A stretch of DNA of 64,000 nt from an uncultured Collinsella sp. (GCA_959026725.1 CAUFMG010000007.1:30091-94090), one strand, 5' to 3'; positions 16,314 to 25,854 are shown, counted from the first letter of the stretch. The notes: generated from the letters alone by a model not told the origin. Program-made: numbers and translations.

Positions 16314-17651
16314 ATGCCCCAGAACATCTTCGGTACCGACGGCGTCCGTGGCGTCGCCAACGCCGACCTCTCGTGTGACCTCGCGTTTCGCCTGGGTCGT
16401 GCGGCGACCAAGTTCCTTGGTCCGGACATTTGCATCGGTCGCGACACGCGTCTTTCGGGCACTATGCTCGAGAGTGCTCTGACCGCCGGCATTATGGCCG
16501 AGGGCGGCCGCCCGCATTGCTGCGGCGTTATCCCTACGCCGGCCGTGGCGCTGCTCACTGTCCAAAATGAGCTCGACGGCGGCATCGTCATCTCTGCTTC
16601 GCACAATCCTCCGGAGTTCAACGGCATCAAGTTCTTTAGCCGCAAGGGCATGAAGCTTCCCGATGCGGTCGAGGAAGAGATCAGCGCCTGGGTCATGTCC
16701 GAGGAAGCTATGGCTGCCGACACGCTGCCGACCGGTGCCGGCGTGGGCCACATCATCAAGATGAAGGACGCTCGCAAGGCGTACGTCGACCACGCCATCG
16801 ATACGCTTGATGGCCTGAGGCTCGACGGCCTGGTCGTTGCCGTCGACTGCGGCCATGGTGCTTCTTGCCAGACTACGCCCGCCGCGCTGCAGCGCCTGGG
16901 TGCCACGGTCCATGCCATCAACACCGATTACTGCGGCACTGACATTAACGTTGAGTGCGGCTCCACTCACCTTGAGCCCCTGCGCGAGCTCGTGCTGCGC
17001 ACCCACGCCGATATCGGCCTGGCCCACGATGGCGACGCCGATCGCGTGCTGTTCGTGGACAGCGAGGGCAACGAGATCGATGGCGACTACATCCTGGCCA
17101 TCTGCGGCTCCGACCTGGCCGCTCGCGGCAAGCTCGCCAACTCCGAGATCGTTTCGACCGTTATGTGCAACCTGGGCTTCTCCATCGCTATGAAGGAGCA
17201 GGGCTTCGAGATGGTTCAGACCGCCGTGGGCGACCGCTATGTTCTTGAGCGCATGCTCGCGGACGGCGCCGTCATCGGCGGCGAACAGTCCGGCCACATC
17301 ATCTTCCTGGAGCACAACACTACCGGTGACGGCTTGGTGACGGCTCTGCAGCTGCTGGCCGTGCTCAAGCGCACCGGTCGTACCCTCACCGATCTTGCCG
17401 GCATCATGAAGAAGTACCCGCAGGTACTCGTCAACGTGCATTCCGACAACAAGGCTGGTCTGGACGATTGCCAGCCCATCTGGGATGCCGTCGCTGCTGC
17501 CGAGAAGGAGCTTGACGGCCGCGGCCGCATTCTGGTGCGCCCGAGCGGTACCGAGCCGCTGGTCCGCGTGATGGCTGAGGCCGAAACGCACGAGCTGACC
17601 CAGCGCGTTGTCGACGACATCGTCGAGGTTGTCAAGCGCGAACTTCCCTAA
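16314..17651 (+). CDS. glmM: Phosphoglucosamine mutase
   Basis: A 445-residue enzyme converting glucosamine-6-phosphate to glucosamine-1-phosphate for peptidoglycan precursors. It has FGTDGVRGVAN near the start, the phosphoserine loop ISASHNPPEFNGIKFF (near residue 97), the magnesium loop HDGDADR (near 238) and the phosphate-binding RPSGTEPLVRVM near 408. ATG 16314 was chosen over an upstream start because GGGAAGGAG precedes it. nagB, which acts on the same metabolite, lies about 0.9 kb downstream. Confidence 0.97.
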   Translation: MPQNIFGTDGVRGVANADLSCDLAFRLGRAATKFLGPDICIGRDTRLSGTMLESALTAGIMAEGGRPHCCGVIPTPAVALLTVQNELDGGIVISASHNPPEFNGIKFFSRKGMKLPDAVEEEISAWVMSEEAMAADTLPTGAGVGHIIKMKDARKAYVDHAIDTLDGLRLDGLVVAVDCGHGASCQTTPAALQRLGATVHAINTDYCGTDINVECGSTHLEPLRELVLRTHADIGLAHDGDADRVLFVDSEGNEIDGDYILAICGSDLAARGKLANSEIVSTVMCNLGFSIAMKEQGFEMVQTAVGDRYVLERMLADGAVIGGEQSGHIIFLEHNTTGDGLVTALQLLAVLKRTGRTLTDLAGIMKKYPQVLVNVHSDNKAGLDDCQPIWDAVAAAEKELDGRGRILVRPSGTEPLVRVMAEAETHELTQRVVDDIVEVVKRELP

Positions 17652-17722
17652 TGGTCAAAAACGGGTGCCAAGTGGTAAACTGTTAAGGTTATTTTGGTTG
17701 ATCGGTATGTCCGAGGGGGAGC

Positions 17723-18220
17723 ATGTTCACTAAAGTCCTAAGGTCTTTTGGTATGCGTGGTCGAGTCCTTACGTTGGATGCTCCCATCTCGGGTGACGTC
17801 ATTCCGCTCTCCGAGGTAAACGATCAGACGTTTGCTACCGGCCTTTTGGGCCAGGGTGTGGCGATTCAGCCCACCGGAACGCGCGTGATCGCGCCGGCTG
17901 ATGCCAAGGTCGAGGCTATTTTTCCCACGGGACACGCCGTTGCGCTTAACACGGTCGATGGCTTGGACGTGCTTATCCACGTTGGTTTGGACACTGTTCA
18001 GCTCGAGGGCAAGCACTTTACCGTACATGCGCAAGTGGGTGACATCGTCCATAAGGGCGATGTACTCATTGAGTTCGATCGCGAGGCCATTGCTGCCGAG
18101 GGCTACGATGTGACGGTTCCCATCTTGGTGTGCAACTCCGTTGAGTTCTCGAGTATCAAGGGCTCCGTTGGCGTGCATGTCGAAGAGATGGACCAGCTCA
18201 TCGTTGCTCGCGAGCGCTAG
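17723..18220 (+). CDS. crr: PTS glucose-type EIIA component
   Basis: A 165-residue single-domain EIIA of the glucose superfamily. It receives phosphate from HPr and passes it to sugar-specific EIIB. The active-site His is in LIHVGLDTVQLEGKHF, with the second conserved His in TGHAVALNT. The N-terminus APISGDVIPLSEVND is also typical. It stands alone with a GAGGGGGA start signal. Being free-standing between glmM and nagB, it may serve an amino-sugar or glucose permease encoded elsewhere and could act in carbon control; that role is inferred. Confidence 0.88.
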   Translation: MFTKVLRSFGMRGRVLTLDAPISGDVIPLSEVNDQTFATGLLGQGVAIQPTGTRVIAPADAKVEAIFPTGHAVALNTVDGLDVLIHVGLDTVQLEGKHFTVHAQVGDIVHKGDVLIEFDREAIAAEGYDVTVPILVCNSVEFSSIKGSVGVHVEEMDQLIVARER

Positions 18221-18492
18221 CAAGTGCACGTGGCCATTAGCCTACAATTCAAACACGTTTACGGAGGGCGCCCTTGAAAGAGGACGCCCTCCGTGGCAAG
18301 ATGGGAAACGTCCGAGGCTAAACAGCTTCGGGTCACCGTGGACGGGCAGGGGCCTCGACGCGGCTAGACACGAGACACATACATTACGCGACCTCGCCCT
18401 GGTGGCCGCACACGTTGGTTGCGGCCGACGCGGGCCGCGGGCAAGTGCTTGTAAGGGGAGCCTTGCCTTTCTTGTACGAGAAAGGACGCGTA
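18221..18492 (+). other. Leader region of nagB with hairpin, no gene
   Basis: A perfect 10-bp hairpin ACGGAGGGCG / CGCCCTCCGT lies at 18261-18293, with no T-tract after it. About 200 bases of GC-rich DNA follow with short self-complementary segments (GTCC...GGAC near 18311-18346; CGAGGC...GCCTCG near 18314-18358). This may be a structured 5' leader. I could not match it to a known riboswitch or ribozyme. Confidence 0.5.
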
Positions 18493-19221
18493 ATGAAGAT
18501 CATTAAAGCTAAAGACTACGAGGATATGAGCCGCAAGGCCGCCAATATCATCTCGGCGCAGGTTATCCTCAAGCCCGACTGTGTGCTGGGCCTTGCCACC
18601 GGCTCCACCCCGATCGGCGCCTACAAGCAGCTCGCTGCTTGGTACGAGAAGGGCGACGTCGACTTTGCCGAGGTCAGCACCTACAACCTGGACGAGTATC
18701 GCGGCCTTTCGCACGACGATCCCCAGAGCTATCACTACTTCATGCGTGAGAACTTCTTCGATCACATCAACATCGACCTGAACAACACGCATGTGCCCGA
18801 CGGTTCCAACCCCGACGCCGCCGCTGCCTGCTCTGAGTACGACAAGATCGTCGCCGCCGCCGGTTACCCGGATCTGCAGCTGCTCGGCATTGGCAACAAC
18901 GGCCACATCGGTTTCAACGAGCCCGATGACCATTTCTCCAAGGGCACGCACTGCGTCGACCTCACCGAGAGCACCATTCAGGCCAACAGCCGCCTGTTCG
19001 ACAGCATCGACGATGTTCCCCGTCAGGCCTACACCATGGGTACCCAGACCATCATGTATGCCCGCATGATCCTGGTCGTCGCCAACGGCGAGGCCAAGGC
19101 TCAGGCCGTGCATGACATGTGCTATGGTCCGGTTACGCCCGCGTGCCCGGCTTCGATCCTGCAGCTGCACACCAACTGCGTTGTCGTTGCCGACGAGGCC
19201 GCCCTTTCGCTCTGCGAGTAG
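18493..19221 (+). CDS. nagB: Glucosamine-6-phosphate deaminase
   Basis: A 242-residue enzyme converting glucosamine-6-phosphate to fructose-6-phosphate and ammonia. Phosphate-loop LGLATGSTPIGAYKQL is near residue 35; the active-site Asp lies in TYNLDEYRGL and the catalytic His/Asp region is IGNNGHIGFNEP. It is the short form lacking the allosteric extension of the Escherichia enzyme. ATG 18493 is preceded by AAAGGA. It opposes glmM in flux. Confidence 0.96.
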   Translation: MKIIKAKDYEDMSRKAANIISAQVILKPDCVLGLATGSTPIGAYKQLAAWYEKGDVDFAEVSTYNLDEYRGLSHDDPQSYHYFMRENFFDHINIDLNNTHVPDGSNPDAAAACSEYDKIVAAAGYPDLQLLGIGNNGHIGFNEPDDHFSKGTHCVDLTESTIQANSRLFDSIDDVPRQAYTMGTQTIMYARMILVVANGEAKAQAVHDMCYGPVTPACPASILQLHTNCVVVADEAALSLCE

Positions 19222-19253
19222 CGCGAATCCTGCACCTCGACATAGCCTTGCCT

Positions 19254-19281
19254 AAGGCCTCCGCTTTGCGGGGGCCTTTTT
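19254..19281 (+). terminator. Terminator behind nagB
   Basis: The stem AAGGCCTCCGC / GCGGGGGCCTT has loop TTT and a following T run. Confidence 0.9.
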
Positions 19282-19669
19282 GCTATCCCTTTCCGCCCAC
19301 TTGACCAAAAGCTTGCCGCAAGCTTGACGAATGCCGGATGTCCAACAGTTTGATTCATTCCATACCAGATTCTATGCAAAAATGCCACTAAAAGGTCGTA
19401 GACGGTAGCGGGTGCTAGGCGAGTTGAATGACATGGCTGAACCTTGTTCATTTGCGTTACACTGCCGCTTAGATGGGACAAGCTGACAAGCTCATTTACC
19501 TGCTTAAAGACCGATTAGTCGGGGGATTAATAACAATCGGCCCTCGCTGTACAAAAACTTGCCGCTTGCGTACCAAAAGACAACCTAAAACGCAAGGTCG
19601 CTCTATTCATAGCGCGGCTTGTATGGTCTTGCGGTTACAGTGTCCATACGGTCGAGTTGAGGAGCGGGC
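19282..19669. other. Intergenic region upstream of the STAND regulator
   Basis: No supported gene was found in 388 bases. An imperfect dyad, GTATGG followed 17 bases later by CCATAC, spans 19621-19649 shortly before the regulator start and could be an autoregulatory site. That is inferred from position only. Confidence 0.4.
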
Positions 19670-22669
19670 ATGGTAAACGATTTGGGTAGTATAGACGACC
19701 TCGAGCTGATGCCGCTGGGCGGAGGCTATATGGTGCGACGCGAACGCTTGATGAATGAGCTTATCGCCAAGGGCCGAAAGGCCGGCATTGTGGTTCTTTA
19801 TGCGCCCGACGGGTTTGGGAAGACCTCGGTGCTGCTGCAGTACACCCATGAGGTTAAATGCGACCCGACGCGAGGCCCCGTGCGGATTATCGAGGCCGAT
19901 CGCGCCATTGGGCGCGAGGTGTTTATGCAGCTCGAGGTGGTTACCGAAGAACTCAAAGACAAACCGCACTCCCTTATCGCGATTGATAATGTGCCAAACC
20001 TCGATCAGCACGATACCGAAGACCTCATCGACAGGATTCGCGGCCTGCGCGCCATGGGGGTAGGGGTCTTTATCTCCTGCCGTCCTTCAAATCGTCAGCT
20101 GATTCATGGGCTGGGCGATTCGGTTAAGATCAATGCGCAGATGCTCAAGGTGCATGCCTATGAGTATTCGGCGTGGGCATCGGCGTTTTCGATCAGCACA
20201 TCGCTCGACTTTTATCAGCTCACGCAGGGCGTGCCCGAGCTCGTTTCGGCATTGCAGACGGGTCTGTATGGCCAAGGCGACGTAGCCGGTCTGCTCGAAA
20301 ACGAGATTGTCAACGTATATGGCGCGGCACTTGTCGATCTGGCTTCGCTCGACAATAATGCGCTGTTTTGCGTGGCATGTCTCATGATTTTGATGGGCGA
20401 GGGCAATATCGCAGAACTCGAGGCTTGCGGGGTGAGGCTGTCGATGGTCGACCAGTCCTACTTTGTACGCGACTACCCGATCTTTGGCTTGGATCCCGCC
20501 GAGCGGAGTTTTACGTGTCTGGGCACGGAGGATAACGGACGCTTGCGTTTGCGTAAGTTGGTGGCCGAGGTTCGCCCCGAACTTGTTCCGAGGGCGGCCC
20601 GGATTTTGCTTAAGGCGGGTAGATGCGATGCGGCGATGGGCCTGGCGGACGCCTTTTTGGACCGTGAAGCGGTCCTTGAACTTGCTGGGCAGTATGGGGT
20701 CGATTTGGCTCTGACGGGGCACGGGGCCGATATCTGCCGAGCAGCGCTGGGCACGATCGATGCCGAGGATCCGGCTCCAGAGCCAACGCCTGCCGAGGCG
20801 CTTGGCGTATATCTGGCAGCTGTCAGCGTGTCCAATACAAAGCTCGCTCGCTATATGGCATCGGTTATCGAGCGCGGGGGCGAACGGGCGGCCTGCGAAA
20901 TAGACCCTGTTTCATGGAGGGCGGCCCAGACACTGACGGCTGTTTGCTATGGGGACAACGGGCTTGGGCTCCCTACGAACCTGGTCGTGCCAGAAATCGA
21001 GACATCCCATACCGCACTCGATATGTTGTCTGCGCATATCGAGGTCAAGCGCTGTCTGACCGAGCGGGGAGATGACGGCGGCGTTCTACAGCAGCTCAAA
21101 ACGAGCAAGGCCTACGACTGCGAGCTCGACATCGCGGGGATTGTTATACGGGCCGACAGCATGCTGGTGGAGCTTTTTGACGGTTCGTTTGCGGGAACCG
21201 ACGAGCGCGACGACGAGATGACGGTGGTGCGGGAGGCGCTCGACGTACGTGGGCTCAAGGCGATGGCTATCTGGGTGCGCATGGTGTTGGCGGCACGGCG
21301 GCTCCTTTCCGGCTTGCCGGTAACCGACGACGCGGCATTCAACGAGCTCGATCGTTTTGCCGTGCGCATGCGCGACAACCAGATTCAGCTGTTTGGCCTG
21401 TTGCTAGAAGGCTGGCAGTCGCTGGCAGAGGGACGGCCGGTTAATGCAAAGTTCCGTGCGGTCCAAGTGCTCAAACTTGCCGAGGAGTCGATTGCGTACA
21501 TGCGCGATAACGCATTGCTGTTGGAGCGCGCGGCGTATCTGCGTAACACTTCGATGGTTTCGGTGCGCGAGGAAGCGGAGCTACTCGATATAAGCCAGAC
21601 GCAGGTTGGTGGAGCGGAGGCCTGGATGGTGGCGCTGCATTTGGCCTGTGCGGGCCGAGACAGCGATCTCGCGGCCTGGATGTCCATGAATCGCGCGGGG
21701 ATTCTAGAGCCATCGTATCGGCTCTTTGCGCGCCTTGCCATGCATTGTCTGGGCGAGCCGGCGACCAGGATTCGCAAGAAGCTTCCCGTGCGCGAGCTGT
21801 CGCGGTACTCGCTGCGCGACGATTTGGAAGGGGAAGGCGAGCGCCTGTTCCAGGCCGGTGAGGTTGAAGCCGTTGATACCATCGACCATATCGAGATTCG
21901 CATGTTTGGGGCGTTTCGCGCCGAGCGCGACGGGTTTCCCATCACGGACAAAATGTGGCGCCGCAAGAAGGCGGCGACACTTGCCGAGCGGCTTGCGCTG
22001 GGCATGGATGCGCTCGTCGATCGTGAGACGCTGGCCATGGAGCTGTGGCCCCATGCCGAGTTCAATAGCGCCCGCAACAACCTGTACTCGACGATATCGC
22101 GCTTGCGGTCGGCTTTGGGACCGACGCCGGATGGCAAGTCGTGTGTGCTCATCCAAAATGAATGCATCGGACTCAACGGCGACTACGTCAAGACTGATGT
22201 ACGGCTGTTTGACCAGATAAGCCGCGAGGTTTTGGGAAATCGCACGGGTGCGCGCGGGCCCCATTTAGTTGAGCTGTGCCTTAAGATTGAGCAGCTTTAT
22301 GCCGGGCCGCTGTATGTTCCCAATGGCTGTAACCCCACCTACTTTTTGCGTATGCGACGCATTATGCAGTCAAAGTACATCGATTGCATGATTAAGGGAG
22401 CAAATGCCGCTCTAGAAGAAAACGATCTGCAGTCGGCGATTTGGCTGGCGGAGTCGGGGCTTCGGCAGGAAACGGCGCGCGAGGATATGGTGCGCTGTGC
22501 CATGCGCGTCTACAGTGCGGCGGGGCGGCGGCGCGATATCGTCGAGCTGTACAGCGGGCATATGCACCACCTGAGGGAGCAGGTCAATGGCGTGCCCGAG
22601 CCCGAGACGCGGCGTCTATACGAGCGCTTGGTGGAGGGGCGGCTCAATCGCGTGCTGGTCGAGCGATAA
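19670..22669 (+). CDS. STAND-type ATPase transcriptional regulator with SARP/BTAD end
   Basis: A 999-residue regulator. The N-terminal NTPase has a P-loop APDGFGKTS at residues 45-53 and the Walker-B-like SLIAIDNVPN near 103-112, in the MalT/LuxR STAND style. A long helical sensor region spans about 300-740. Near residue 745 a winged-helix OmpR/SARP DNA-binding domain begins (IEIRMFGAFRAERDGFPIT, then WRRKKAATLAERLAL), followed by a BTAD-like helical domain (LRSALGPTP..., LFDQISREVLGN) to the end. The C-terminal SARP arrangement with a large ATPase is typical of Actinobacteria. The ligand and targets are unknown; neighbours do not point to one. Confidence 0.82.
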   Translation: MVNDLGSIDDLELMPLGGGYMVRRERLMNELIAKGRKAGIVVLYAPDGFGKTSVLLQYTHEVKCDPTRGPVRIIEADRAIGREVFMQLEVVTEELKDKPHSLIAIDNVPNLDQHDTEDLIDRIRGLRAMGVGVFISCRPSNRQLIHGLGDSVKINAQMLKVHAYEYSAWASAFSISTSLDFYQLTQGVPELVSALQTGLYGQGDVAGLLENEIVNVYGAALVDLASLDNNALFCVACLMILMGEGNIAELEACGVRLSMVDQSYFVRDYPIFGLDPAERSFTCLGTEDNGRLRLRKLVAEVRPELVPRAARILLKAGRCDAAMGLADAFLDREAVLELAGQYGVDLALTGHGADICRAALGTIDAEDPAPEPTPAEALGVYLAAVSVSNTKLARYMASVIERGGERAACEIDPVSWRAAQTLTAVCYGDNGLGLPTNLVVPEIETSHTALDMLSAHIEVKRCLTERGDDGGVLQQLKTSKAYDCELDIAGIVIRADSMLVELFDGSFAGTDERDDEMTVVREALDVRGLKAMAIWVRMVLAARRLLSGLPVTDDAAFNELDRFAVRMRDNQIQLFGLLLEGWQSLAEGRPVNAKFRAVQVLKLAEESIAYMRDNALLLERAAYLRNTSMVSVREEAELLDISQTQVGGAEAWMVALHLACAGRDSDLAAWMSMNRAGILEPSYRLFARLAMHCLGEPATRIRKKLPVRELSRYSLRDDLEGEGERLFQAGEVEAVDTIDHIEIRMFGAFRAERDGFPITDKMWRRKKAATLAERLALGMDALVDRETLAMELWPHAEFNSARNNLYSTISRLRSALGPTPDGKSCVLIQNECIGLNGDYVKTDVRLFDQISREVLGNRTGARGPHLVELCLKIEQLYAGPLYVPNGCNPTYFLRMRRIMQSKYIDCMIKGANAALEENDLQSAIWLAESGLRQETAREDMVRCAMRVYSAAGRRRDIVELYSGHMHHLREQVNGVPEPETRRLYERLVEGRLNRVLVER

Positions 22670-22670
22670 A

Positions 22671-22702
22671 AAACGGGCGCCAGAAGTACTTGGGCACCCG
22701 TA
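22671..22702 (-). terminator. Terminator behind yhbY
   Basis: On the minus strand, ACGGGTGCCC pairs with GGCGCCCGT (wobble and one bulge) and is followed by TTTTTT. It lies between two convergent genes. Confidence 0.75.
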
Positions 22703-22738
22703 AGCTTGCTATGTGTTGGCTCGCCGGATCATTGGCTC

Positions 22739-23038
22739 TTAGACGAGCTTGATCTTCTCGATATCCTTGCGCGAGGACTCGCGATACAGCGAGAACTTGC
22801 GGCCGATGACCTGGACGACCTCGGCGTGGCAGCGCTCGGCGAGCTCTTCGGCGGCTTCGCGGGCGGAAAGACTGGAGCCATCGAGCACGGAGCACTTAAC
22901 GAGTTCGTGCTTCTCCAGGTAGGCGACCGTCTGCTCGACGGTGCCCTCGTTGACATCGGACTTACCGATGATGATGGCGGGGTTGAGGTGATGGGCCATG
23001 CTGCGAAGCTGCTTGACCTGGGCTCCTGTCAGTGCCAT
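22739..23038 (-). CDS. yhbY: YhbY-family (CRM domain) RNA-binding protein
   Basis: A 99-residue single CRM-domain protein, the normal length. The opening LTGAQVKQLRSMAHHLNP, the GxxG-type loop IIGKSDVNEG and the C-terminal GRKFSLYRESSR are diagnostic. The family associates with the large ribosomal subunit precursor. It appears monocistronic. Confidence 0.95.
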   Translation of the reverse strand: MALTGAQVKQLRSMAHHLNPAIIIGKSDVNEGTVEQTVAYLEKHELVKCSVLDGSSLSAREAAEELAERCHAEVVQVIGRKFSLYRESSRKDIEKIKLV

Positions 23039-23196
23039 GGGTTCTCGCTTTCTATGTATGGGGCGCCCCGCGACGGGGCCTTAATCTACGTGAGCTGTCC
23101 CACGATAGCGCAGGAACGGCGCGGTGTGGAGCGCGTTTGCCCAGTTCAAAAAGAATGCGGATGCCGAGTGAGTGGGCGGTGCGGGCTGCGAACAGG

Positions 23197-24084
23197 CTAT
23201 GAGCTGGGCGCAGAGACCGGTTCCCATGCAATAAACGCCCAGCGAACCTTACGGATATGGTCGAGCATATAGCGCCCCTGCGGCACGCCCTTGGAGCCCG
23301 GCTCGCCGGCATGGGGGTTTTCGATCATGTGCTGAGCGATATAGTCGCGCAGGCGGTCGATCTTATCCTCGTTGCCATGCTCGAGCATACGGGAAAAATC
23401 CGCCACGCCTGCCTCAAGGCTATCGAAGGTATCGCGACGAGGCGATTCAAAGTATGTAACCTGCGGCAACGCACCCATCTGAATGAGGATGTTGAAGGCG
23501 TACACAAAGCCATTGCTGCAGGTAACCGAGGCGCCGATAGCGTTCATCAAGTGCAGATCATAGCGCGGGCTGGAGTTGGCGACCATCGTGACAGCACAAC
23601 GCCGACGAGCCGTGCGGTCGAGCTTGGCAAGCGCATCTTTTAGATTGGTCGTCGTAACCGACCGACTGGCAAAGGCAACATCCACCGCTTTCGCGACCGG
23701 TCCAACCAAATCCCAATCATCATCCCAAGCAAGCTCAAGCGGCGTAATGCGATCCTCGAGCCCATAGTACTCAATACCAGCATCAAGCGTGCCTAACATA
23801 GCAGGGGAAAAGTCAGCAGCAATCACAGGATGCCCAGCCTGAGCAAGCGGAATGGCAATCGACCCAGCCCCACACCCCATATCGAGCACGGATTCACCAG
23901 GCTTTAACGCCAACAGCTTGATAAAGTCCCGGGCATACGGGGCAGTCTCCAACGGCCGAAAATGCCGAGCCCGCTTATCCCATTCAAAAGAATCATCAGC
24001 CCGCCGCCGACCAGCCTGCAGACGCATCCATTCGCCATTCCAATCAGCAGCAAGAAGCTCAGAACGAATCAAATCATCAGCCAC
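23197..24084 (-). CDS. Class I SAM-dependent methyltransferase
   Basis: A 295-residue cytosolic methyltransferase. Motif I VLDMGCGAGSIAIPLAQAGH is near residue 65, then motif II acidic loop AADFSPAMLGTLD and a post-motif IV region. The start is GTG 24084 behind GAGGGGG. The substrate is not evident; the C-terminal half (GASVTCSNGFVYAFNILIQM) is not one I can assign. Immediately upstream is a terminator-like hairpin within its leader, suggesting attenuation or insulation. Confidence 0.82.
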   Translation of the reverse strand: MADDLIRSELLAADWNGEWMRLQAGRRRADDSFEWDKRARHFRPLETAPYARDFIKLLALKPGESVLDMGCGAGSIAIPLAQAGHPVIAADFSPAMLGTLDAGIEYYGLEDRITPLELAWDDDWDLVGPVAKAVDVAFASRSVTTTNLKDALAKLDRTARRRCAVTMVANSSPRYDLHLMNAIGASVTCSNGFVYAFNILIQMGALPQVTYFESPRRDTFDSLEAGVADFSRMLEHGNEDKIDRLRDYIAQHMIENPHAGEPGSKGVPQGRYMLDHIRKVRWAFIAWEPVSAPSS

Positions 24085-24100
24085 GGGTCATCCCCCTCAC

Positions 24101-24136
24101 AACAAAAAAGCGACTCCTCCCAAAAGAAGAGCCGCA
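24101..24136 (-). terminator. Hairpin with T-tract in the leader of the methyltransferase gene
   Basis: On the minus strand GCGGCTCTTC pairs fully (two wobbles) with GAGGAGTCGC around a TTTTGG loop and is followed by TTTTTT. It ends about 20 bases before the methyltransferase start, so it would terminate or attenuate transcription entering that gene. Confidence 0.7.
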
Positions 24137-24251
24137 ACCAGCATATATCAGAAAAAGAACCGTTCCAACGCCAAACCGCCGCACCAGCCAAGTGGTGCAG
24201 GAGCGAAGCAACTGCAACCGGGATAGAACCCAACTGAGGCCCCGTTGTGCG

Positions 24252-24385
24252 GGAGCCCCGGGGAGGGCAAATATATAAGGTCGATCGCGAGTTCCGCACG
24301 AGCCGGAGAGCACTTAATGTGCTCTCCGTGCGAGTCAGGACTGTCCGAGCAGGCGACCTTATATATTTGCCCTCCCCGGGGCTCC
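24252..24385. repeat. Perfect 32-bp inverted repeat with nested hairpin
   Basis: Arms 24252-24283 and 24354-24385 are exact reverse complements over 32 bases (GGAGCCCCGGGGAGGGCAAA onward). The 70-base centre contains a second stem, CGCACG + GGAGAGCAC with GTGCTCTC + CGTGCG (24295-24332). The gap 24137-24402 has no supported gene. It lies downstream of the UPF0210 gene and could be its terminator, a mobile palindrome, or both. Confidence 0.9.
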
Positions 24386-24402
24386 TCGCCAGCACCCCTC
24401 AG

Positions 24403-25767
24403 CTAGTTCTTGAGCGAGTTCAGCGGCGCCGGGAAGCGTCCACCGCGATGGGCAAGCACGGTGCCGGCGTTGGGGTTCACCGGCATGATGGGCGCACGGC
24501 CAAACAGGCCGCCGTACTCGACGCAGTCACCCACGCCCTTGCCGATGGCAGGAATCACGCGGACGGCCGTGGTCTTGTTGTTGATGACGCCGATGGCCAT
24601 CTCGTCGGCGATGATGCCGGCGATGGTCTCGACCGGGGTGTCGCCGGGGATGGCGATCATGTCCAGGCCAACGGAGCACACGCAAGTCATGGCCTCGAGC
24701 TTCTCGAGCGAAAGCGCGCCGGCTTCGACGGCGGCGATCATGCCGGCGTCCTCGGACACGGGGATGAAAGCGCCGGAGAGACCGCCCACGCTGGAGCTGG
24801 CCATAACGCCGCCCTTCTTGACGGCATCGTTGAGCATGGCGAGTGCGCAGGTCGTGCCCGGGCCACCGCAGGTGCCAACACCGATGATCTCGAGGATGCG
24901 GGCAACGGAATCGCCGATGGCAGGCGTAGGCGCCAGCGACAGGTCGACGATGCCCTTCTCGACACCCAGGCGACGGGCGGCCTCGCGGCTCATGAGCTCA
25001 CCGGCACGGGTGATCTTAAAGGCGGTCTGCTTAATCTTCTCGGCGACCTCCATCATCGATGCGGAATCGGGCAGCGTCTCCAGGGCTGCGGCCATAACGC
25101 CGGGGCCCGAGACGCCTACGTTGATGACGGCGTCGGCCTCGCCACCGCCGTGGACGGCGCCCGCCATAAACGGGGAGTCCTCGACCATGTTGGCAAAGCA
25201 GACAAACTTGGAAGCGCCGACGGAATCCTGGTCGGCCGTGAGTTTAGCGGCATCGATGATGGTCTGGGCGGCCATGAGCACGGCATCCATGTTGATACCG
25301 GCGCGCAGGCTGGCGACGTTGACGCTGGAGCAGACGCGGCTCGTGGTGGCGAGCGCCTGGGGGATGGACTGGATGACGCGGCGGTCGGCGTCGCCGATGC
25401 CCTTCTGGACGAGCGCGGAGAAGCCGCCCAGGTAATCGATGCCGAGCGTCTCGGCCGCGCGGTCGAGGGCGTGCGCGATGGGGGTGAGGTCCTCATCCTT
25501 GCAGCACGCGGCGATCTGGGCCACCGGGGTGACGGAAACGCGCTTGTTGACGATGGGGATACCGTACTCGCGCTCGAGGTTCTCGGCGGTCTCGACCAGA
25601 TGCTCAGCCGTGTGCGTCACGTGGTCGTAGATCTTCGTGCACATGCGGTCGAGGTTCTCGTCACCGCAACCCATGAGCGAAACACCCATGGTGATGGTCC
25701 TGATGTCGAGGTTCTGCTCCTCAACCATGCCGCGGGTTTCCGCGATTTCTGCGGGCGTGATCGCCAT
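24403..25767 (-). CDS. UPF0210 / PFL family protein
   Basis: A 454-residue protein, the usual length for UPF0210. The start at 25767 ([15 protein letters not shown]) was chosen over upstream codons because TAGGAGCG precedes it. Conserved segments include [14 protein letters not shown], the Gly-rich NVGVSGPG, and [20 protein letters not shown]. The family is cytosolic and of undetermined biochemical function, related in sequence layout to glycyl-radical-like folds without the radical site. A small ACT-domain partner gene, commonly adjacent, is not seen here. Confidence 0.9.
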   Translation of the reverse strand: MAITPAEIAETRGMVEEQNLDIRTITMGVSLMGCGDENLDRMCTKIYDHVTHTAEHLVETAENLEREYGIPIVNKRVSVTPVAQIAACCKDEDLTPIAHALDRAAETLGIDYLGGFSALVQKGIGDADRRVIQSIPQALATTSRVCSSVNVASLRAGINMDAVLMAAQTIIDAAKLTADQDSVGASKFVCFANMVEDSPFMAGAVHGGGEADAVINVGVSGPGVMAAALETLPDSASMMEVAEKIKQTAFKITRAGELMSREAARRLGVEKGIVDLSLAPTPAIGDSVARILEIIGVGTCGGPGTTCALAMLNDAVKKGGVMASSSVGGLSGAFIPVSEDAGMIAAVEAGALSLEKLEAMTCVCSVGLDMIAIPGDTPVETIAGIIADEMAIGVINNKTTAVRVIPAIGKGVGDCVEYGGLFGRAPIMPVNPNAGTVLAHRGGRFPAPLNSLKN

Positions 25768-25813
25768 CCTTGCGCTCCTATCTGCCAAAACGAGCATAGT
25801 CTTATCTATTCTA

Positions 25814-25854
25814 ACGTGCCGCACGTGCCAAGTGACGCATGCGGCACGTTTTGG
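25814..25854. terminator. Hairpin between the met operon end and the UPF0210 gene
   Basis: AACGTGCCGCA and TGCGGCACGTT form an 11-bp stem around about 16 bases; the plus strand continues TTGG and the minus strand TAGAAT. It lies directly behind metH on the minus strand. Confidence 0.7.

Noticed and set aside
18221..18492. glmS ribozyme or other known riboswitch before nagB
   Set aside because: I could not align the leader with any known core; it is kept only as an uncharacterised structured leader.
24137..24402. T-box or leader peptide before the methyltransferase
   Set aside because: No T-box core sequence is present and the candidate peptides have no codon bias that fits attenuation.
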